Origin: Desulfovibrio inopinatus DSM 10711
Lineage (GTDB): Bacteria > Desulfobacterota > Desulfovibrionia > Desulfovibrionales > Desulfovibrionaceae
Direction: 5' to 3'
Assembly: GCF_000429305.1 (NCBI RefSeq)
Contig: NZ_KE386882.1
Span: 1-64,000, forward strand
DNA length: 64,000 bases
In this document: positions 36,121 to 46,412 of the stretch, one piece after another
How positions within the stretch are numbered: position 1 is the stretch's first letter
Layout of the letters: each line of letters starts with the position of its first letter
Position numbers and translations under genes: made by a program
The notes under the pieces: generated by a model
Database searches by the model: none
What the model saw: only the letters and a program-made list of their open reading frames with translations
Told to the model about the DNA's origin: nothing

Positions 36121-36690
36121 TCAAGAAAACACCCCATGATCGACAAGAACCTTCACTGCAAGTCCCAAAAGCACTACTGCACCAAGCACCTCGCACCGCC
36201 CCCCCAAGCTCGTAACATTTCCAAGCGTTGTTCCAAGACGTAGGCCCACAGCTGTAAGCAAAAATGCGGTCAAGCCAATAACAAATGCCGGAAAGAACAC
36301 CGGCACATTCAACAACGAAAGAGATAATCCAACCGCCAACGCGTCAATACTCGTTGCGACAGAAAGCGCCACCAACGAAACTCCGCGTGTTGGATCTTTG
36401 CGTTCATCGTTCTCATCATCGCCAAGTGCTTCGTGCAGCATTTTCAATCCAATGGCTGCAAGCAATCCGAATGCGATAAAATGGGCATATCGATCAACAA
36501 AATGGCGAACCGTCAAACCGAGGTACCAACCAACCACCGGCATCATTGCCTGGAATAATCCAAAGTGCCAGGAAAGTCGGAAACTTTGACGAGAAGTGAC
36601 CACACGAAGACGAACTCCCGTAGCGAGAGCGACAGCAAAAGCATCCATAGCCAATGCGACGGCAATGGCCAAAAGCTCAAGGAGAGACAT
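36121..36690 (-). CDS. mntP: manganese efflux pump MntP
   Basis: 189 residues with six membrane segments. The two conserved acidic motifs of MntP (YebN, DUF204) are present: VALAMDAFAVALATG near the N-terminus and VATSIDALAVGLSL in the second half, with charged linker GDDENDERKDP between the halves. Exports Mn2+ from the cytoplasm. The 178-bp upstream region shows no clear yybP-ykoY manganese riboswitch. Confidence 0.93.
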   Translation of the reverse strand: MSLLELLAIAVALAMDAFAVALATGVRLRVVTSRQSFRLSWHFGLFQAMMPVVGWYLGLTVRHFVDRYAHFIAFGLLAAIGLKMLHEALGDDENDERKDPTRGVSLVALSVATSIDALAVGLSLSLLNVPVFFPAFVIGLTAFLLTAVGLRLGTTLGNVTSLGGRCEVLGAVVLLGLAVKVLVDHGVFS

Positions 36691-36868
36691 ACAGCACCAT
36701 ACATGTTAGGGGTTTAAACATTCAAAGAATCCACGGTGCTCACCGATGAGAAGCAAACAAGAAAAAACAATGCTTCATACTGACAGGATGACAATGGCGA
36801 CCCTTTGCTTTAGCTTTACATTCACACGTCCAAAAACAAAATAAAACGATTCTGCAAATGGACACCGT

Positions 36869-37792
36869 ATGTATCAACATGACATGATATCGCGCCCACA
36901 TATCCTTCTTGTTGACGATATGCAGGACAACCTGATGATTCTCGCAGAGTCTTTGAAAAATCGCTATATATTGAGTTCTGCGACGAACGGTATCACAGCC
37001 CTCAAATACGTGCATGAAAATCCTCCCGACCTTATCCTTCTCGACATTATGATGCCAGGCATGTCCGGGTATGACGTTCTCAAACGTCTCAAGGCCGACG
37101 AATCTTCGCAGCACATTCCTGTCATCTTCATTACAGCGCTCGGCGACGAGCAGGAAGAAACCATGGGCTTACATATGGGCGCCGTCGATTATATCCGCAA
37201 GCCCTTCAGTCCAGCCGTAGTCAATGCGCGGGTGGAAACACACCTCGAACTCAAGCGTAAAACTGATCTCCTCGAACGACTGGCGTCATTCGACAGCTTA
37301 ACCGGTCTCGCCAATCGTCGCCGGTTCGACGAATATTTGGGACGCTCTTGGCGTCAATGTACACGCTCCAGCTCTTCCTTAGCCCTTATTATGGGCGATA
37401 TCGACTTTTTCAAAGAATATAACGATTGCTATGGACATACTCAAGGCGATCAATGCTTGCGTGATGTGGCCCAAGCTCTGCTTCTTTCGGCAAGAAGGCC
37501 GACTGATCTTGTCGCTCGGTATGGAGGGGAAGAGTTTACCATCATGCTGCCTGAAACCGATTGTGATGGCGCCATGGCCGTTGCCCAAAATATTCTTCAC
37601 AATGTTAACCAGCTCCACCTGCCTCATGCAACGTCATCATGCTCCAAACACGTGACGATAAGCTTGGGGGTCGCCGTCACACGCCCCGCGCAGGCAACAT
37701 CAAGTGCCTCCCTTCTTCAAGGAGCAGATGCCATGCTCTATGAAGCCAAAGCACATGGGAGGAATAGGGTTTATGGCCCCGTGACCGTATGA
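36869..37792 (+). CDS. response regulator with GGDEF (diguanylate cyclase) domain
   Basis: 307 residues. Receiver 1-125 (VDDMQ, phospho-acceptor Asp in LILLDIMMPGMSG, Thr in IFITALGD, Lys in YIRKPFS) joined to a GGDEF domain (DSLTGLANRRRFDEYL; active-site ARYGGEEF, a functional GGEEF variant; KAHGRNRV). It should make c-di-GMP when phosphorylated. No I-site RxxD is obvious five residues before GGEEF (RRPTDLVARYGGEEF), so product inhibition may be absent. Lies 90 bp before the giant hybrid kinase, probably in the same pathway. Confidence 0.93.
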   Translation: MYQHDMISRPHILLVDDMQDNLMILAESLKNRYILSSATNGITALKYVHENPPDLILLDIMMPGMSGYDVLKRLKADESSQHIPVIFITALGDEQEETMGLHMGAVDYIRKPFSPAVVNARVETHLELKRKTDLLERLASFDSLTGLANRRRFDEYLGRSWRQCTRSSSSLALIMGDIDFFKEYNDCYGHTQGDQCLRDVAQALLLSARRPTDLVARYGGEEFTIMLPETDCDGAMAVAQNILHNVNQLHLPHATSSCSKHVTISLGVAVTRPAQATSSASLLQGADAMLYEAKAHGRNRVYGPVTV

Positions 37793-37881
37793 ACGTATAG
37801 TCTTTCAGACGAAGTATCGGCCTGACTTGTCCATTGCTGAAGTTGTCATGCCGATTAACATTAACAAGGCTCAATACTCAT

Positions 37882-40800
37882 ATGGCCAACACGACTCCTC
37901 GTCCCGCTTTAATACAAATTCTGGCGTTCTTCACGCCGGCTGCACTGCTTGTCATCATCGTCTTCAGTATATTCATGCGCATGGAAACCCAAATGTACCA
38001 GCGTAGCCTCAATTTGCGAGAAAAAAACCTTGTCGCTCTGGAAGCTGGACTTCTTGAAAACCGCATCAGAAATCGCCTCGCCGATATATCCATCCTCGCC
38101 GACCTCATTGCAGAGGGTATCAAGTACAATAATGAACTCGAAGCAATCCTCACCATCTTCATGGCCAATACGGACGTATACGACCAGGTTCGTCTTCTTT
38201 CTCCGCAAGGCATGGAACTCGTCCGCATCAATGCGGGTCCGGAAGGGCCCGTCGTAACCGCACACGACAGTCTGCAAAACAAAAGTGGACGGACGTATTT
38301 TCGCAACGCAGTTGTAGCCCATGGGAGCGTAGCAATCTCTGCATTTGATCTCAATATTGAGCACGGAAAGATTGAAGTACCTTTCAAGCCTATGATCCGC
38401 TTCTCCAAAGCTGTCTACGATTCGACGGGGAAGCTGCGTGGGGTCGTCGTGCTGAATTACTTGGGACAAATTTTACTTGACCAGCTCCGACGTGCTTCAC
38501 TTGATACCCCAGGTGTTCTCTCTTTACTCAATGCTTCCGGATATTGGCTGTATGGCCCCGACCCCTCTCTGGAATGGGCTTTTATGTTTGATAAAGGCGA
38601 GACAAGCACGTTTTCCGCCCAGTACCCAGAGGTATGGAAGCACATACAGACGGCTTCAGAAGGCCAAATAAAGACCTCGACCGGTTTATTTTCGTTTCAC
38701 CGGGTATGCGTCACGAAGTGTACCGAGAAGCAAACAGTTTCAGATTCCCCGCTCTTATCCGAAGCAAAATGGTATATCGTCTCGCATGTACCAACAAACG
38801 CCCTGTCTCTGGAGTGGTACTCCACCGCCATTATCGCATTGAGTGCCTGTTTAATTGCCCTCTTTGTCGTCTCTTGGGTCTTGGCCAAAGGACGAGCGGT
38901 GCGTCGCCAAAGCCAACTTGATCTCAAGGCTAGCGAAACAATGCTTCGGCTTGTGAATACAACGGCGCGGGACGCTATGCTCATGACGAATTCCCGTGGT
39001 GAAATTCTGTACATGAACCCCGCGGCCTTCCATCTCTTCGAAATCAATGAAGATCAAACAGAGAAACAACGTGTTCACGATATTATCTCCCCCGCTGACC
39101 CCGACGAAGCAGAAGCGGTTTATGCTGATTTGCGTGGGGAAAACTTGACCGAAGACCATGGCTTACGCCGTGAAGTCGTCGTTTCACTGCCTTCAGGCTC
39201 CCAGCGTGTTTTGGAGTTATCCATCGGTGTCCAAACCGAAGATACCCAACGCCGCATTGTGGCGACATTCCGCGACATGACCAACAGCAAGAAACTTCAG
39301 GACGAAGTGACGCGACGCGGTGACATTCTCGAAGCGGCAATGAAGAACATGGACCAAGGGCTTCTTATGGCCAATGAAAGCGGTCAGGTGGTGGCCTTCA
39401 ACCCACGATTTACCCAATTATTTCAGCTCTCCTCTTTATCACTGGAGGCGTATCCTCAGGTTCGTGACCTCATCGAGAAGTGGCTTGAAAATGTCGCGAT
39501 TCCTTCCAAAGAACGAGAACAACTCCAACAACTTGATTGGTCAAAACCATTTGTTGTGGAGATACCCGGTCCCGGAGGCAGGGAGCTGGAAATGCGCCAT
39601 GCTCCCATGAAAAATGGTGGATTTGTTCAAACATTTACCGATATCACCGAACGTAAAGAAGCAGACGATGCGCTCCGCGAAAGCAATGCCCAGTACATGT
39701 CGCTCGTCTCGCAATTAACCAGCGTTGTGTATCGACGAGCGGATGATATCGGTTGGACAATGGAATTCATTAGCGCAGGAGTGGAGACATTAACGGGATA
39801 CCCCGCTTCAGCATTTACAACGTCTTCCAAACGTCGATTTATCGATATCATCCACATTCAAGATCGCCTGACTGTGGAAGATGCGATCCATGAAGCCGTA
39901 TCCCTGCGACGTCCCTACCTCATCGAGTACCGCATTATTCGAGAAAATGGCGAAGTTCGATGGGTCGTCGAAAAAGGCCAGGCAACGTACGACAATGAAG
40001 ACAAACTGCAGTTTCTCAGCGGCGTTATTACCGACATGACCGACAGGATCAAAGCCGATCAGGAATTACGGCGATCCTGGTCTCTCCTTCAAGACGCTAT
40101 TGATAGCATTGACGCCGGGCTCATTATGTTCGATGCGACGATGCGTGTCGTCGTATTGAATAGGAAATACAAAGACCTCTATCCAGAGGCCGACGATATC
40201 CTCAAACCAGGCGTTCCCTACGAAAATATTCTTCGTGTCCTCTATCGCAAAGGCCGGTATGAGCAAACCGAGGAGGCCGAAGAGCAATTCATTGCGTTCC
40301 GACTCGCGGCTATGAAGGATATCTCCGGATACGAACGGCAACTTCCGTCCGGTATCTGGGTCAGTGTTTCGCGTCACCCGACGCGTGAAGGCGGTGTCGT
40401 CGCCCTGCATCACGACATTAGCGAACTCAAAGCCATCCAGCAGGATATTAAAAGCGCCAAAGAAGCTGCAGAGTCCGCCAACCAGGCGAAGAGCGAATTT
40501 CTCGCTCGCATGAGCCATGAAATCCGCACCCCTATGAATGCCATCATCGGTATGGCTCGCCTTGCACTCCGCACGCAACTGACCCCGAAACAGTATGATT
40601 ACATTGCCAAGATCAAAACCTCGGGAAACGCTTTATTAACAATTATCAATGATATTCTCGATTTTTCAAAAATCGAAGCCGGAAAGATGACCATTGAGCG
40701 CGTCCCCTTCGAACTTGATGATGTACTCATCAATCTTTCCAACATCATCAGTTTGTCCGCTGCGGATAAAGGGTTAGAAATAGTTTTCGATGTCGATCCC

Positions 40801-42711
40801 CAAATCCCGACGTCGTTGGTCGGCGACCCATTGCGGCTTGGACAAATTCTGATCAATCTGGCCAGCAATGCCGTTAAGTTCACTCATCAGGGAGAAATTG
40901 TCGTCAGTGTTTCCATGAAACAGAAAGACGAGGATTCCGTTCTGCTTCGATTTGCCGTTCGCGACACGGGCATAGGGTTGTCTGATGATCAACAATCTCG
41001 TCTTTTTCAGTCATTTAGCCAGGCCGACGAAAGCACCACCCGCAAATATGGGGGAAGCGGACTCGGCTTGGCCATTTGCAAACGCCTTGTCGATCTGATG
41101 GGCGGCACTATTGGCGTAGAAAGTCAATTTGGTCAGGGATCAACGTTTTTCTTTACAGCCGCATTTAGCCGCACCACACAACAACAGCAGATGCCGGAAG
41201 TTCCTCGCGATCTCCGTAGTCTTCATATTCTTGTTGTTGAAGAAAACGTAACGACCCAAGAGGTTTTGCAGAAATATTTGACGTCTTTTGGTTTTCTGGT
41301 GACATCTGTAGACTCTGTTTCCCAAATGCATGAGGCCTTATCCCTGGCCACCGAACAACAGCACCCTGTTGATATCGTCTTTATGGCGTGGGGAGTCGAT
41401 GGATTCGACGATGTCGATATTTCAGCTCCAACAGATTTGCCTGGAAAGCAGGATCATCCAGCATACATTGGTTTGGCTTCGGCCAAAGATCGTGAACACA
41501 TGCTGGAATATATAGAAAAACACAATGCACACCATCTCATCACGCTGACCAAGCCAGTGAGTCAATCCGACCTGTTCGATGCGATTATGGAAGTTTTCGG
41601 TCGCTCCGAGCGCCGATCGATCCGAGGATTAGCCGGCCTTGCGCAAAAAGAGGTTGATGTCACAAGCATTCGGGACTCCAAGCTCCTCCTGGTCGAGGAT
41701 AACCCCATCAATCAACAAGTTGCCTTGGAAATTCTGCATAATGCGGGATTTGATGTCGATATTGCAGACAATGGCCGCCGAGCCATTGAGGCCATCCAAA
41801 ATAATACCTATGAGGCCGTTCTGATGGATGTGCAAATGCCTGAACTCGACGGCTTCGACGCCACACGAGCCATTCGACGTGAAGAGGGAAAAGAACAACT
41901 CCCGATTATCGCCATGACCGCTCATGCCATGGCTGAAGACCGTAACAAATGCCTGGAAGCAGGCATGAACGACTACGTCACGAAACCGATCGACCCGGAT
42001 GAATTGTTTTCGGCGTTACTTCGCTGGATTCCGGCGCGCACACCGCAACACGCCATCATACCAGAGAAGCCTGCCGTGTCATCTTCCATGCCTGTGCTCG
42101 ACGGAATTGACGTCAATGATGCAATGCGTCGGTTATCTGGCAATGCCGATTTGTTTCAACGACTTCTTGTCGATTTTGTTTCTCAGTTCCACGATGCACC
42201 GTCCAAGCTCCAGGAGATGCTCGACACCCAGGACACAGCATCACTTGCCAGATTCGCCCATACACTGAAAGGGGTTGCCGGCAACATTGGAGCCAAGCAC
42301 CTTCAAGATGCTGCAACGAACCTGGAAGTGGCCGTGAAAGAACACGGAACGTCTATCGAGCGTGAAATACTCAGCACCTTCAACAGCGCTTTGGATGTTG
42401 TGCTTGCTTCAACAGCGTCCTTCACTCCTCCACCCAAGACGCATGACATGGACATCACGAGAGTTCACCTCTCACAGGATGAAATCGATCGTGCTGTCGA
42501 GTGCACCCAAAAATTGATTACCTCCCTTGAGCAAGGGAACATCGAATCGGAAGACCTTCTGGAGCAAGTCAAAACACTGCTCAACAATAATTACACCGAT
42601 CTTGTCGAGACAATGGAGCAGCATGTCTCCGAATACGACACCGAGGGCGCTCTCCCCTCGGCTCGCCTACTGCTTACCGAACTCAAAAACGTCGCTTCGG
42701 AACAGAAGTGA
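37882..42711 (+). CDS. hybrid sensor histidine kinase with PAS domains, two receivers and HPt
   Basis: 1,609 residues. Order: TM1 ~12-32; periplasmic Cache-type sensor ~33-315; TM2 ~317-338; PAS about 350-470, 480-590, 600-730 and 735-850; HisKA with H879 in [14 protein letters not shown]; HATPase ([34 protein letters not shown]); receiver 1 about 1115-1245; receiver 2 about 1265-1385 with Asp1316 in [12 protein letters not shown]; HPt about 1405-1500 with His1460 in [13 protein letters not shown]; ~100-residue tail. Receiver 1 lacks its acceptor Asp ([11 protein letters not shown]), so receiver 2 and HPt carry the relay. The start at 37882 is supported by the membrane segment; the ribosome-binding site is weak. 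Confidence 0.95.
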   Translation: MANTTPRPALIQILAFFTPAALLVIIVFSIFMRMETQMYQRSLNLREKNLVALEAGLLENRIRNRLADISILADLIAEGIKYNNELEAILTIFMANTDVYDQVRLLSPQGMELVRINAGPEGPVVTAHDSLQNKSGRTYFRNAVVAHGSVAISAFDLNIEHGKIEVPFKPMIRFSKAVYDSTGKLRGVVVLNYLGQILLDQLRRASLDTPGVLSLLNASGYWLYGPDPSLEWAFMFDKGETSTFSAQYPEVWKHIQTASEGQIKTSTGLFSFHRVCVTKCTEKQTVSDSPLLSEAKWYIVSHVPTNALSLEWYSTAIIALSACLIALFVVSWVLAKGRAVRRQSQLDLKASETMLRLVNTTARDAMLMTNSRGEILYMNPAAFHLFEINEDQTEKQRVHDIISPADPDEAEAVYADLRGENLTEDHGLRREVVVSLPSGSQRVLELSIGVQTEDTQRRIVATFRDMTNSKKLQDEVTRRGDILEAAMKNMDQGLLMANESGQVVAFNPRFTQLFQLSSLSLEAYPQVRDLIEKWLENVAIPSKEREQLQQLDWSKPFVVEIPGPGGRELEMRHAPMKNGGFVQTFTDITERKEADDALRESNAQYMSLVSQLTSVVYRRADDIGWTMEFISAGVETLTGYPASAFTTSSKRRFIDIIHIQDRLTVEDAIHEAVSLRRPYLIEYRIIRENGEVRWVVEKGQATYDNEDKLQFLSGVITDMTDRIKADQELRRSWSLLQDAIDSIDAGLIMFDATMRVVVLNRKYKDLYPEADDILKPGVPYENILRVLYRKGRYEQTEEAEEQFIAFRLAAMKDISGYERQLPSGIWVSVSRHPTREGGVVALHHDISELKAIQQDIKSAKEAAESANQAKSEFLARMSHEIRTPMNAIIGMARLALRTQLTPKQYDYIAKIKTSGNALLTIINDILDFSKIEAGKMTIERVPFELDDVLINLSNIISLSAADKGLEIVFDVDPQIPTSLVGDPLRLGQILINLASNAVKFTHQGEIVVSVSMKQKDEDSVLLRFAVRDTGIGLSDDQQSRLFQSFSQADESTTRKYGGSGLGLAICKRLVDLMGGTIGVESQFGQGSTFFFTAAFSRTTQQQQMPEVPRDLRSLHILVVEENVTTQEVLQKYLTSFGFLVTSVDSVSQMHEALSLATEQQHPVDIVFMAWGVDGFDDVDISAPTDLPGKQDHPAYIGLASAKDREHMLEYIEKHNAHHLITLTKPVSQSDLFDAIMEVFGRSERRSIRGLAGLAQKEVDVTSIRDSKLLLVEDNPINQQVALEILHNAGFDVDIADNGRRAIEAIQNNTYEAVLMDVQMPELDGFDATRAIRREEGKEQLPIIAMTAHAMAEDRNKCLEAGMNDYVTKPIDPDELFSALLRWIPARTPQHAIIPEKPAVSSSMPVLDGIDVNDAMRRLSGNADLFQRLLVDFVSQFHDAPSKLQEMLDTQDTASLARFAHTLKGVAGNIGAKHLQDAATNLEVAVKEHGTSIEREILSTFNSALDVVLASTASFTPPPKTHDMDITRVHLSQDEIDRAVECTQKLITSLEQGNIESEDLLEQVKTLLNNNYTDLVETMEQHVSEYDTEGALPSARLLLTELKNVASEQK

Positions 42712-42888
42712 AGACCGTCAAAGACACGAAAATACGAACGCATCGTCAGTGAATTGACGTCAAGAGCGGGACCATACAACAATGCAATGCCCAAATCGTG
42801 ACGAGAATATGGCACTGACAATTGTGGCCGTACGTTCCACCAGAGACAACGCCCTAACAAAACAGAACAAAACGAAACCCCTTGCTTC

Positions 42889-42905
42889 TGGCACATATCA
42901 TGCTT
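42889..42905 (+). promoter_or_regulatory. sigma-54 (-24/-12) promoter motif
   Basis: TGGCACATATCATGCTT: GG (42890-42891) and GC (42902-42903) are exactly ten bases apart, with a full TGGCAC -24 element and ATGCTT at -12. Predicted start near 42915. A CGTCA/TGACG dyad lies upstream at 42744-42759 and could be an activator site. Confidence 0.55.
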
Positions 42906-42914
42906 ATTCTGTAA

Positions 42915-43176
42915 GTAAGCTCGGCGACAGGTGAGCTGGCATCCCGGAAAGCAACACCAAAAGAAATGCCCTTTATATACGAGGTTTCCGGCTCAAAGCC
43001 ACGGTCGCTTGGCCCATTACTGGTGGCGACGTAAGACGGACCAGGTCCGCGACGAGCGAACAGATCAAGAAATACCTAGAAAAAAGAGTGCTTCGCCGGT
43101 CCGTCCGTCTTGCTCCCATCGCTGAACATTCCGATTCCTTCCGCGCACACCCGAGTTTACGGACCCGGGTTTTTTC
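42915..43176 (+). ncRNA. candidate structured leader/small RNA with competing stems
   Basis: Gene-free 560-bp gap; about 260 nt lie between a sigma-54 motif and an intrinsic terminator. Stems: CCGGAAA/TTTCCGG (about 42944/42985), GGTCGC/GCGAC (43004-43030), CGGACC/GGTCCG (43037-43049). GGTCCGT at 43098 can pair with the first ACGGACC (43036-43042) or with ACGGACC at 43159-43165, which is the terminator arm, so the folds exclude each other. A 22-codon frame (MPFIYEVSGSKP...) starts at 42966 without a clear ribosome-binding site. BI-1 starts ~100 bp after the terminator. Confidence 0.4.
43097..43176 (+). terminator. terminator upstream of the BI-1 gene
   Basis: CCGGTCCGT (43097-43104) can pair with ACGGACCCGG (43159-43168, one bulged C), immediately followed by GTTTTTTC. 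A shorter ACCCG/CGGGT stem at 43149-43170 is an alternative. Confidence 0.5.
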
Positions 43177-43272
43177 TATTTGCTCTTGCCCCAACTTGCT
43201 TTCGTGCGTATTTGAAGCTAAAGAGAATGCTCTCAAAAACCTACCGTGAAAAGAACTCAGGAGGCTCTTAAT

Positions 43273-43980
43273 ATGGCCCACTATCGCTCGGTTGATTATC
43301 AGGCGTCCCGTTCCTTGGCGCTGAACGCCTTTATGCGGGGCGTGTATGGTTGGATGTTTATCGGCTTGCTCGTCACGGCTGTCGTGTCGCTGTATGTCGT
43401 GTCGAACACCGCCATGATGCAGTTTATCTTTCAAAACCAGATGGTCTTCTTTGGACTTATGATTGGTGAGCTCGCGTTGGTTGCGGGGCTGTCCATGGCC
43501 ATCAACCGCATTTCCGGCACCACGGCCACACTCTTGTTCATGCTGTATAGCGCCCTCAACGGGGTGACGCTGTCATTCATTTTTCTTGTGTATACCCAGT
43601 CGTCCATCGTCAACGCCTTCCTTGTTGCGGCCGGCATGTTCGGTGCCATGAGCATCTACGGCATCGTGACCAAGAAGGATTTGACCTCATGGGGCAGCTT
43701 TTTGTTCATGGGCCTCATTGGCATCATCATCGCCTCGGTGGTCAATATCTTCTTGCATAGTTCGGCCATGAGTTTTGTTATTTCGTGTATCGGCGTCCTT
43801 GTCTTCACCGGCCTGACTGCCTATGACACGCAGCGACTCAGAATCATGGGCGAAACCGCTCCTGCCGAAGGTGGTACCGTGGTTCGCCGTGCAACGATTC
43901 TCGGTGCGCTGACCCTGTATCTCGACTTCATCAACCTTTTCCTCATGCTGCTTCGACTTTTCGGCGGAAGCCGCGACTAG
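43273..43980 (+). CDS. Bax inhibitor-1 (BI-1/YccA) family membrane protein
   Basis: 235 residues; CAGGAGG before the ATG. Seven membrane segments with the family pattern: NAFMRGVYGWMFIGLLVTA at the start, LNGVTLSFIFLVYTQSSIV in the middle, FTGLTAYDTQRLRIM (conserved TAYDTQ near the pore/pH sensor) and LYLDFINLFLMLLRLFGG at the end. BI-1 proteins act as pH-sensitive calcium leaks or interact with membrane proteases (YccA-FtsH). Own strong terminator. Confidence 0.93.
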   Translation: MAHYRSVDYQASRSLALNAFMRGVYGWMFIGLLVTAVVSLYVVSNTAMMQFIFQNQMVFFGLMIGELALVAGLSMAINRISGTTATLLFMLYSALNGVTLSFIFLVYTQSSIVNAFLVAAGMFGAMSIYGIVTKKDLTSWGSFLFMGLIGIIIASVVNIFLHSSAMSFVISCIGVLVFTGLTAYDTQRLRIMGETAPAEGGTVVRRATILGALTLYLDFINLFLMLLRLFGGSRD

Positions 43981-44001
43981 CCGTCGGCCTATTGCATGTT
44001 C

Positions 44002-44034
44002 AAGGCGAAGAGACCGCCGGGTCTCTTCGCCTTT
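44002..44034 (+). terminator. rho-independent terminator of the BI-1 gene
   Basis: AAGGCGAAGAGACC (44002-44015) pairs perfectly with GGTCTCTTCGCCTT (44020-44033) around GCCG, followed by TTTTC. It ends only 6 bp before the start chosen for the next gene. Confidence 0.92.
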
Positions 44035-44039
44035 TCTGT

Positions 44040-45137
44040 ATGCCTACACGTAATCGCCTTCAAAAACGCTTCAGCCTGCCGCTTCGTCTTGCCGCTGCCG
44101 GGTATCGTATTTTTCACCGTATACGAACCAGCCTGCAGGGCAAAGGTATCGTCAAATCCGAAACCGCCGTTGCTCCCTCTGTGCGCGTCGGAGGATTGTC
44201 TATCGGATGCGGCGGTACCCTCTGGCTTACCTCCTGGCTCCTGGGATGGGCGGTCCATCGGGGGAAATTCCCCATTGTCGCAACCAAAGCGCACCACATC
44301 TGGCAATCCGATCTCCCACGAGTCGTGGAAACGTCCGATACGCCCAAATCAATTGGCATGGACAAGTATCTCTTATCCAGCTACCGCCCGGAAACAAAAA
44401 TCATCATCGGCTCAACAGTCTCCCGTGCAGCGGCCGCGGCGCGGGATAGATTCAGCGCGGACATGGTATTTCTCCACGATGACTTTTCTGGTCGAACGCC
44501 CAAAGCACAAGCCAATTTGGCTATCCTTGATGTTCGGGACTTGGCCGAAGACTGGAATATAGTGTTTCCTGCAGGCTGGTTTCGTGAAACCGTCGAGAGC
44601 CTGCATAGAGCCGATGCCATCATGCTTTACATTAGTGAGCTGGAGTTCAAAGCCCGCCAAACACTCATTCGCAAACGCCTCGAACAATTTAAAAAGCCGG
44701 TTTTCAGCTTTAGCATACGTGCCTGGCGATTACGTCGGGGTGCCTTCGGCGAACCGGCAGCCGACCTCAACGAAGAGCCCTACTTGTTGGTCGCCTCGGA
44801 ACAGGACGATGACATGGCCTTCAATGCGGCAACGGAGCTGCTCGGGTTACGTCCGCGAATGCGTTATGTCGTTCCGCAACATCATATCTTCAACAAACAG
44901 CAGTTCGAGTTTCTCCACCGTGAAGCCACCCGCCTGCGTTGTAAACATATCGTCTGCACTCCTGGCCAGGCCATTGGATTAGTGGACCACATCGAAACGC
45001 CACACGTCTGGTCGCTTGAACCGCACGTTACGTTCGGCCCTCGGCTCCACTCTAAAATCACCTTTCCCCAATGGTGGGATATCGCCTGGGGATACAGCGA
45101 TATCCTTGGCTCTCCTTCCAACGATACAGACTGTTAA
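44040..45137 (+). CDS. LpxK (tetraacyldisaccharide 4'-kinase)-like protein with degenerate P-loop
   Basis: 365 residues. The LpxK order is recognisable: N-terminal RLAAAGYRIFHRIRTSLQ, then VRVGGLSIGCGGTLWLTSWL at the P-loop, STVSRAAAAARDRFSADMVFLHDDFSGR (the conserved DDG-like segment), LDVRDLAEDWNIVFPAGWFRE and a C-terminal SFSIRAWRL plus QHHIFN region. The P-loop of LpxK (GGxGKTP) is GCGGTLW here, so the catalytic Lys and Thr are both gone, and SRGYGG is replaced. It therefore probably cannot phosphorylate lipid A precursors as LpxK does; a paralogue with a changed role or a decaying copy. No ribosome-binding site before 44040, and it starts beside the BI-1 terminator, so the true start is uncertain. 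Confidence 0.65.
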   Translation: MPTRNRLQKRFSLPLRLAAAGYRIFHRIRTSLQGKGIVKSETAVAPSVRVGGLSIGCGGTLWLTSWLLGWAVHRGKFPIVATKAHHIWQSDLPRVVETSDTPKSIGMDKYLLSSYRPETKIIIGSTVSRAAAAARDRFSADMVFLHDDFSGRTPKAQANLAILDVRDLAEDWNIVFPAGWFRETVESLHRADAIMLYISELEFKARQTLIRKRLEQFKKPVFSFSIRAWRLRRGAFGEPAADLNEEPYLLVASEQDDDMAFNAATELLGLRPRMRYVVPQHHIFNKQQFEFLHREATRLRCKHIVCTPGQAIGLVDHIETPHVWSLEPHVTFGPRLHSKITFPQWWDIAWGYSDILGSPSNDTDC

Positions 45138-45198
45138 TCACCGTCCCTTTACGGACAAGTGGTCAGAGGAAAGCACACTCGCCCTCCTCGACACACGC

Positions 45199-46206
45199 TT
45201 ACTTCGCGTCGCGTGACGTGTTCTTCTCCACCATTTCCTTTAAAAAATTGACAACCGGTTCGTGGGCATGCGGACCGTACCCACCTGACAACAGCCATAC
45301 TTGCGGAATCTTACGGACAGCAAAAAATTGATGAATCAAACGGTCTCGTGACAACATCTGGAGCGCGCTGAGTTGCATCAACCGTGCGCTTTCCAACGCA
45401 TCATATTCGTAGGGATCGGCACCATTCACAACCACGACGAGATCGGGCTTTTGCATGGACAAGGATTCCAGCAACAACATCCCTTGCGCCAAGGCGGGCA
45501 CGTAGTGCGCCTCCCCGCCAGCAACGATGGGAATATCGACCGTGGAAGGATAGCGACACTTCTGAAGATGGCCCTGTTCGTCCAATGCCGGCGTATCGAG
45601 CGGCCACCCATGCGCCATATGAATGGACAAGGTGCGGATATCGTCGCGTCCGAGAAAAATTTCAGCCGTTCCGTCTCCGCGGTGGGCATCGACATCGACA
45701 ACCCATGCGGTACGAATATGCCCTTCGGCCCGGCACCGCTCCAGGGCAATAGCGATATCGTTTACCTGACAGAATCCACGCCCACCGGCACGCATGGCAT
45801 GGTGCATGCCACCGGCCAACACATAGGTAAATCCTGAATGTAGAGCGTCGATACAGCCCGCGTACGTTGCCGCCGTATTGAACCGGCCTTTCATGGCAAG
45901 TTCACGCATGGTCGATTTTGCCGATTCCGGATGAAATCGATTCGGCTGCCCGTTTTCGTCATAGAGTTCATAGACACCATGCAACGCGGCATCGGGCGTC
46001 TCGGAAAACAACGCATCCACGTACGCTGCATCGTGAATCCGCAGCATGTCCTCTCGGCTGATACAGTGCTCATCAAATCCCGTGACCATGTCCTTCGGCG
46101 GTTTAACCGCCGCAAGAATACGCTCAGCGCGATCGCCATAATGCGGGATGTCCATTCCAAAATCACCATATTCCGTGGCACATTCGGGGGAGTACAAAAT
46201 GTTCAT
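45199..46206 (-). CDS. histone deacetylase-family hydrolase
   Basis: 335 residues, a complete arginase-fold deacetylase without extra domains. Motifs: GGMHHAMRAGGRGFCQVNDIA (catalytic His pair), WVVDVDAHRGDGTAEIF (zinc Asp and His), LSIHMAHGWPLD, VVVVNGADPYEYDAL (zinc Asp) and LLSGGYGPHA (the GGY). The Gln of the usual D-x-H-x-GNG is replaced by HRGDGT, as in many bacterial acetylpolyamine/AcuC-like members. Convergent with the LpxK-like gene. Second member of this superfamily in the window. Confidence 0.9.
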   Translation of the reverse strand: MNILYSPECATEYGDFGMDIPHYGDRAERILAAVKPPKDMVTGFDEHCISREDMLRIHDAAYVDALFSETPDAALHGVYELYDENGQPNRFHPESAKSTMRELAMKGRFNTAATYAGCIDALHSGFTYVLAGGMHHAMRAGGRGFCQVNDIAIALERCRAEGHIRTAWVVDVDAHRGDGTAEIFLGRDDIRTLSIHMAHGWPLDTPALDEQGHLQKCRYPSTVDIPIVAGGEAHYVPALAQGMLLLESLSMQKPDLVVVVNGADPYEYDALESARLMQLSALQMLSRDRLIHQFFAVRKIPQVWLLSGGYGPHAHEPVVNFLKEMVEKNTSRDAK

Positions 46207-46412
46207 GATTCTTCTCGATGGTCTGGAGGTCTAGGGAACACGTAACGATTCGATGGCATGAAAACTACCGCCACCAGGGATGAGTGGCAAATTGAATTTG
46301 GTGATGACAAGAAGAACAACGAATCCGTGGATCAACTCAATACATATTGATCAATAAAAAACTATCATCTATCAACACGAGAAAATACAAATACAAAACA
46401 TTACACAGAGAC

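Noticed and set aside
42960-43060. c-di-GMP (GEMM-I) riboswitch, because of CAAAGCCACGG
   Set aside because: Only this short block resembles GEMM; the upstream GGCAAACC and the tetraloop/receptor parts are missing.
42935-43178. Start-less frame coding AGIPESNTKRNALY... across the BI-1 leader
   Set aside because: Open for ~80 codons but with no plausible start codon or ribosome-binding site and it runs through the terminator; kept as RNA.
43992-44040. Upstream TTG start for the LpxK-like gene
   Set aside because: It would run through the BI-1 terminator hairpin; the ATG at 44040 or later is more likely.
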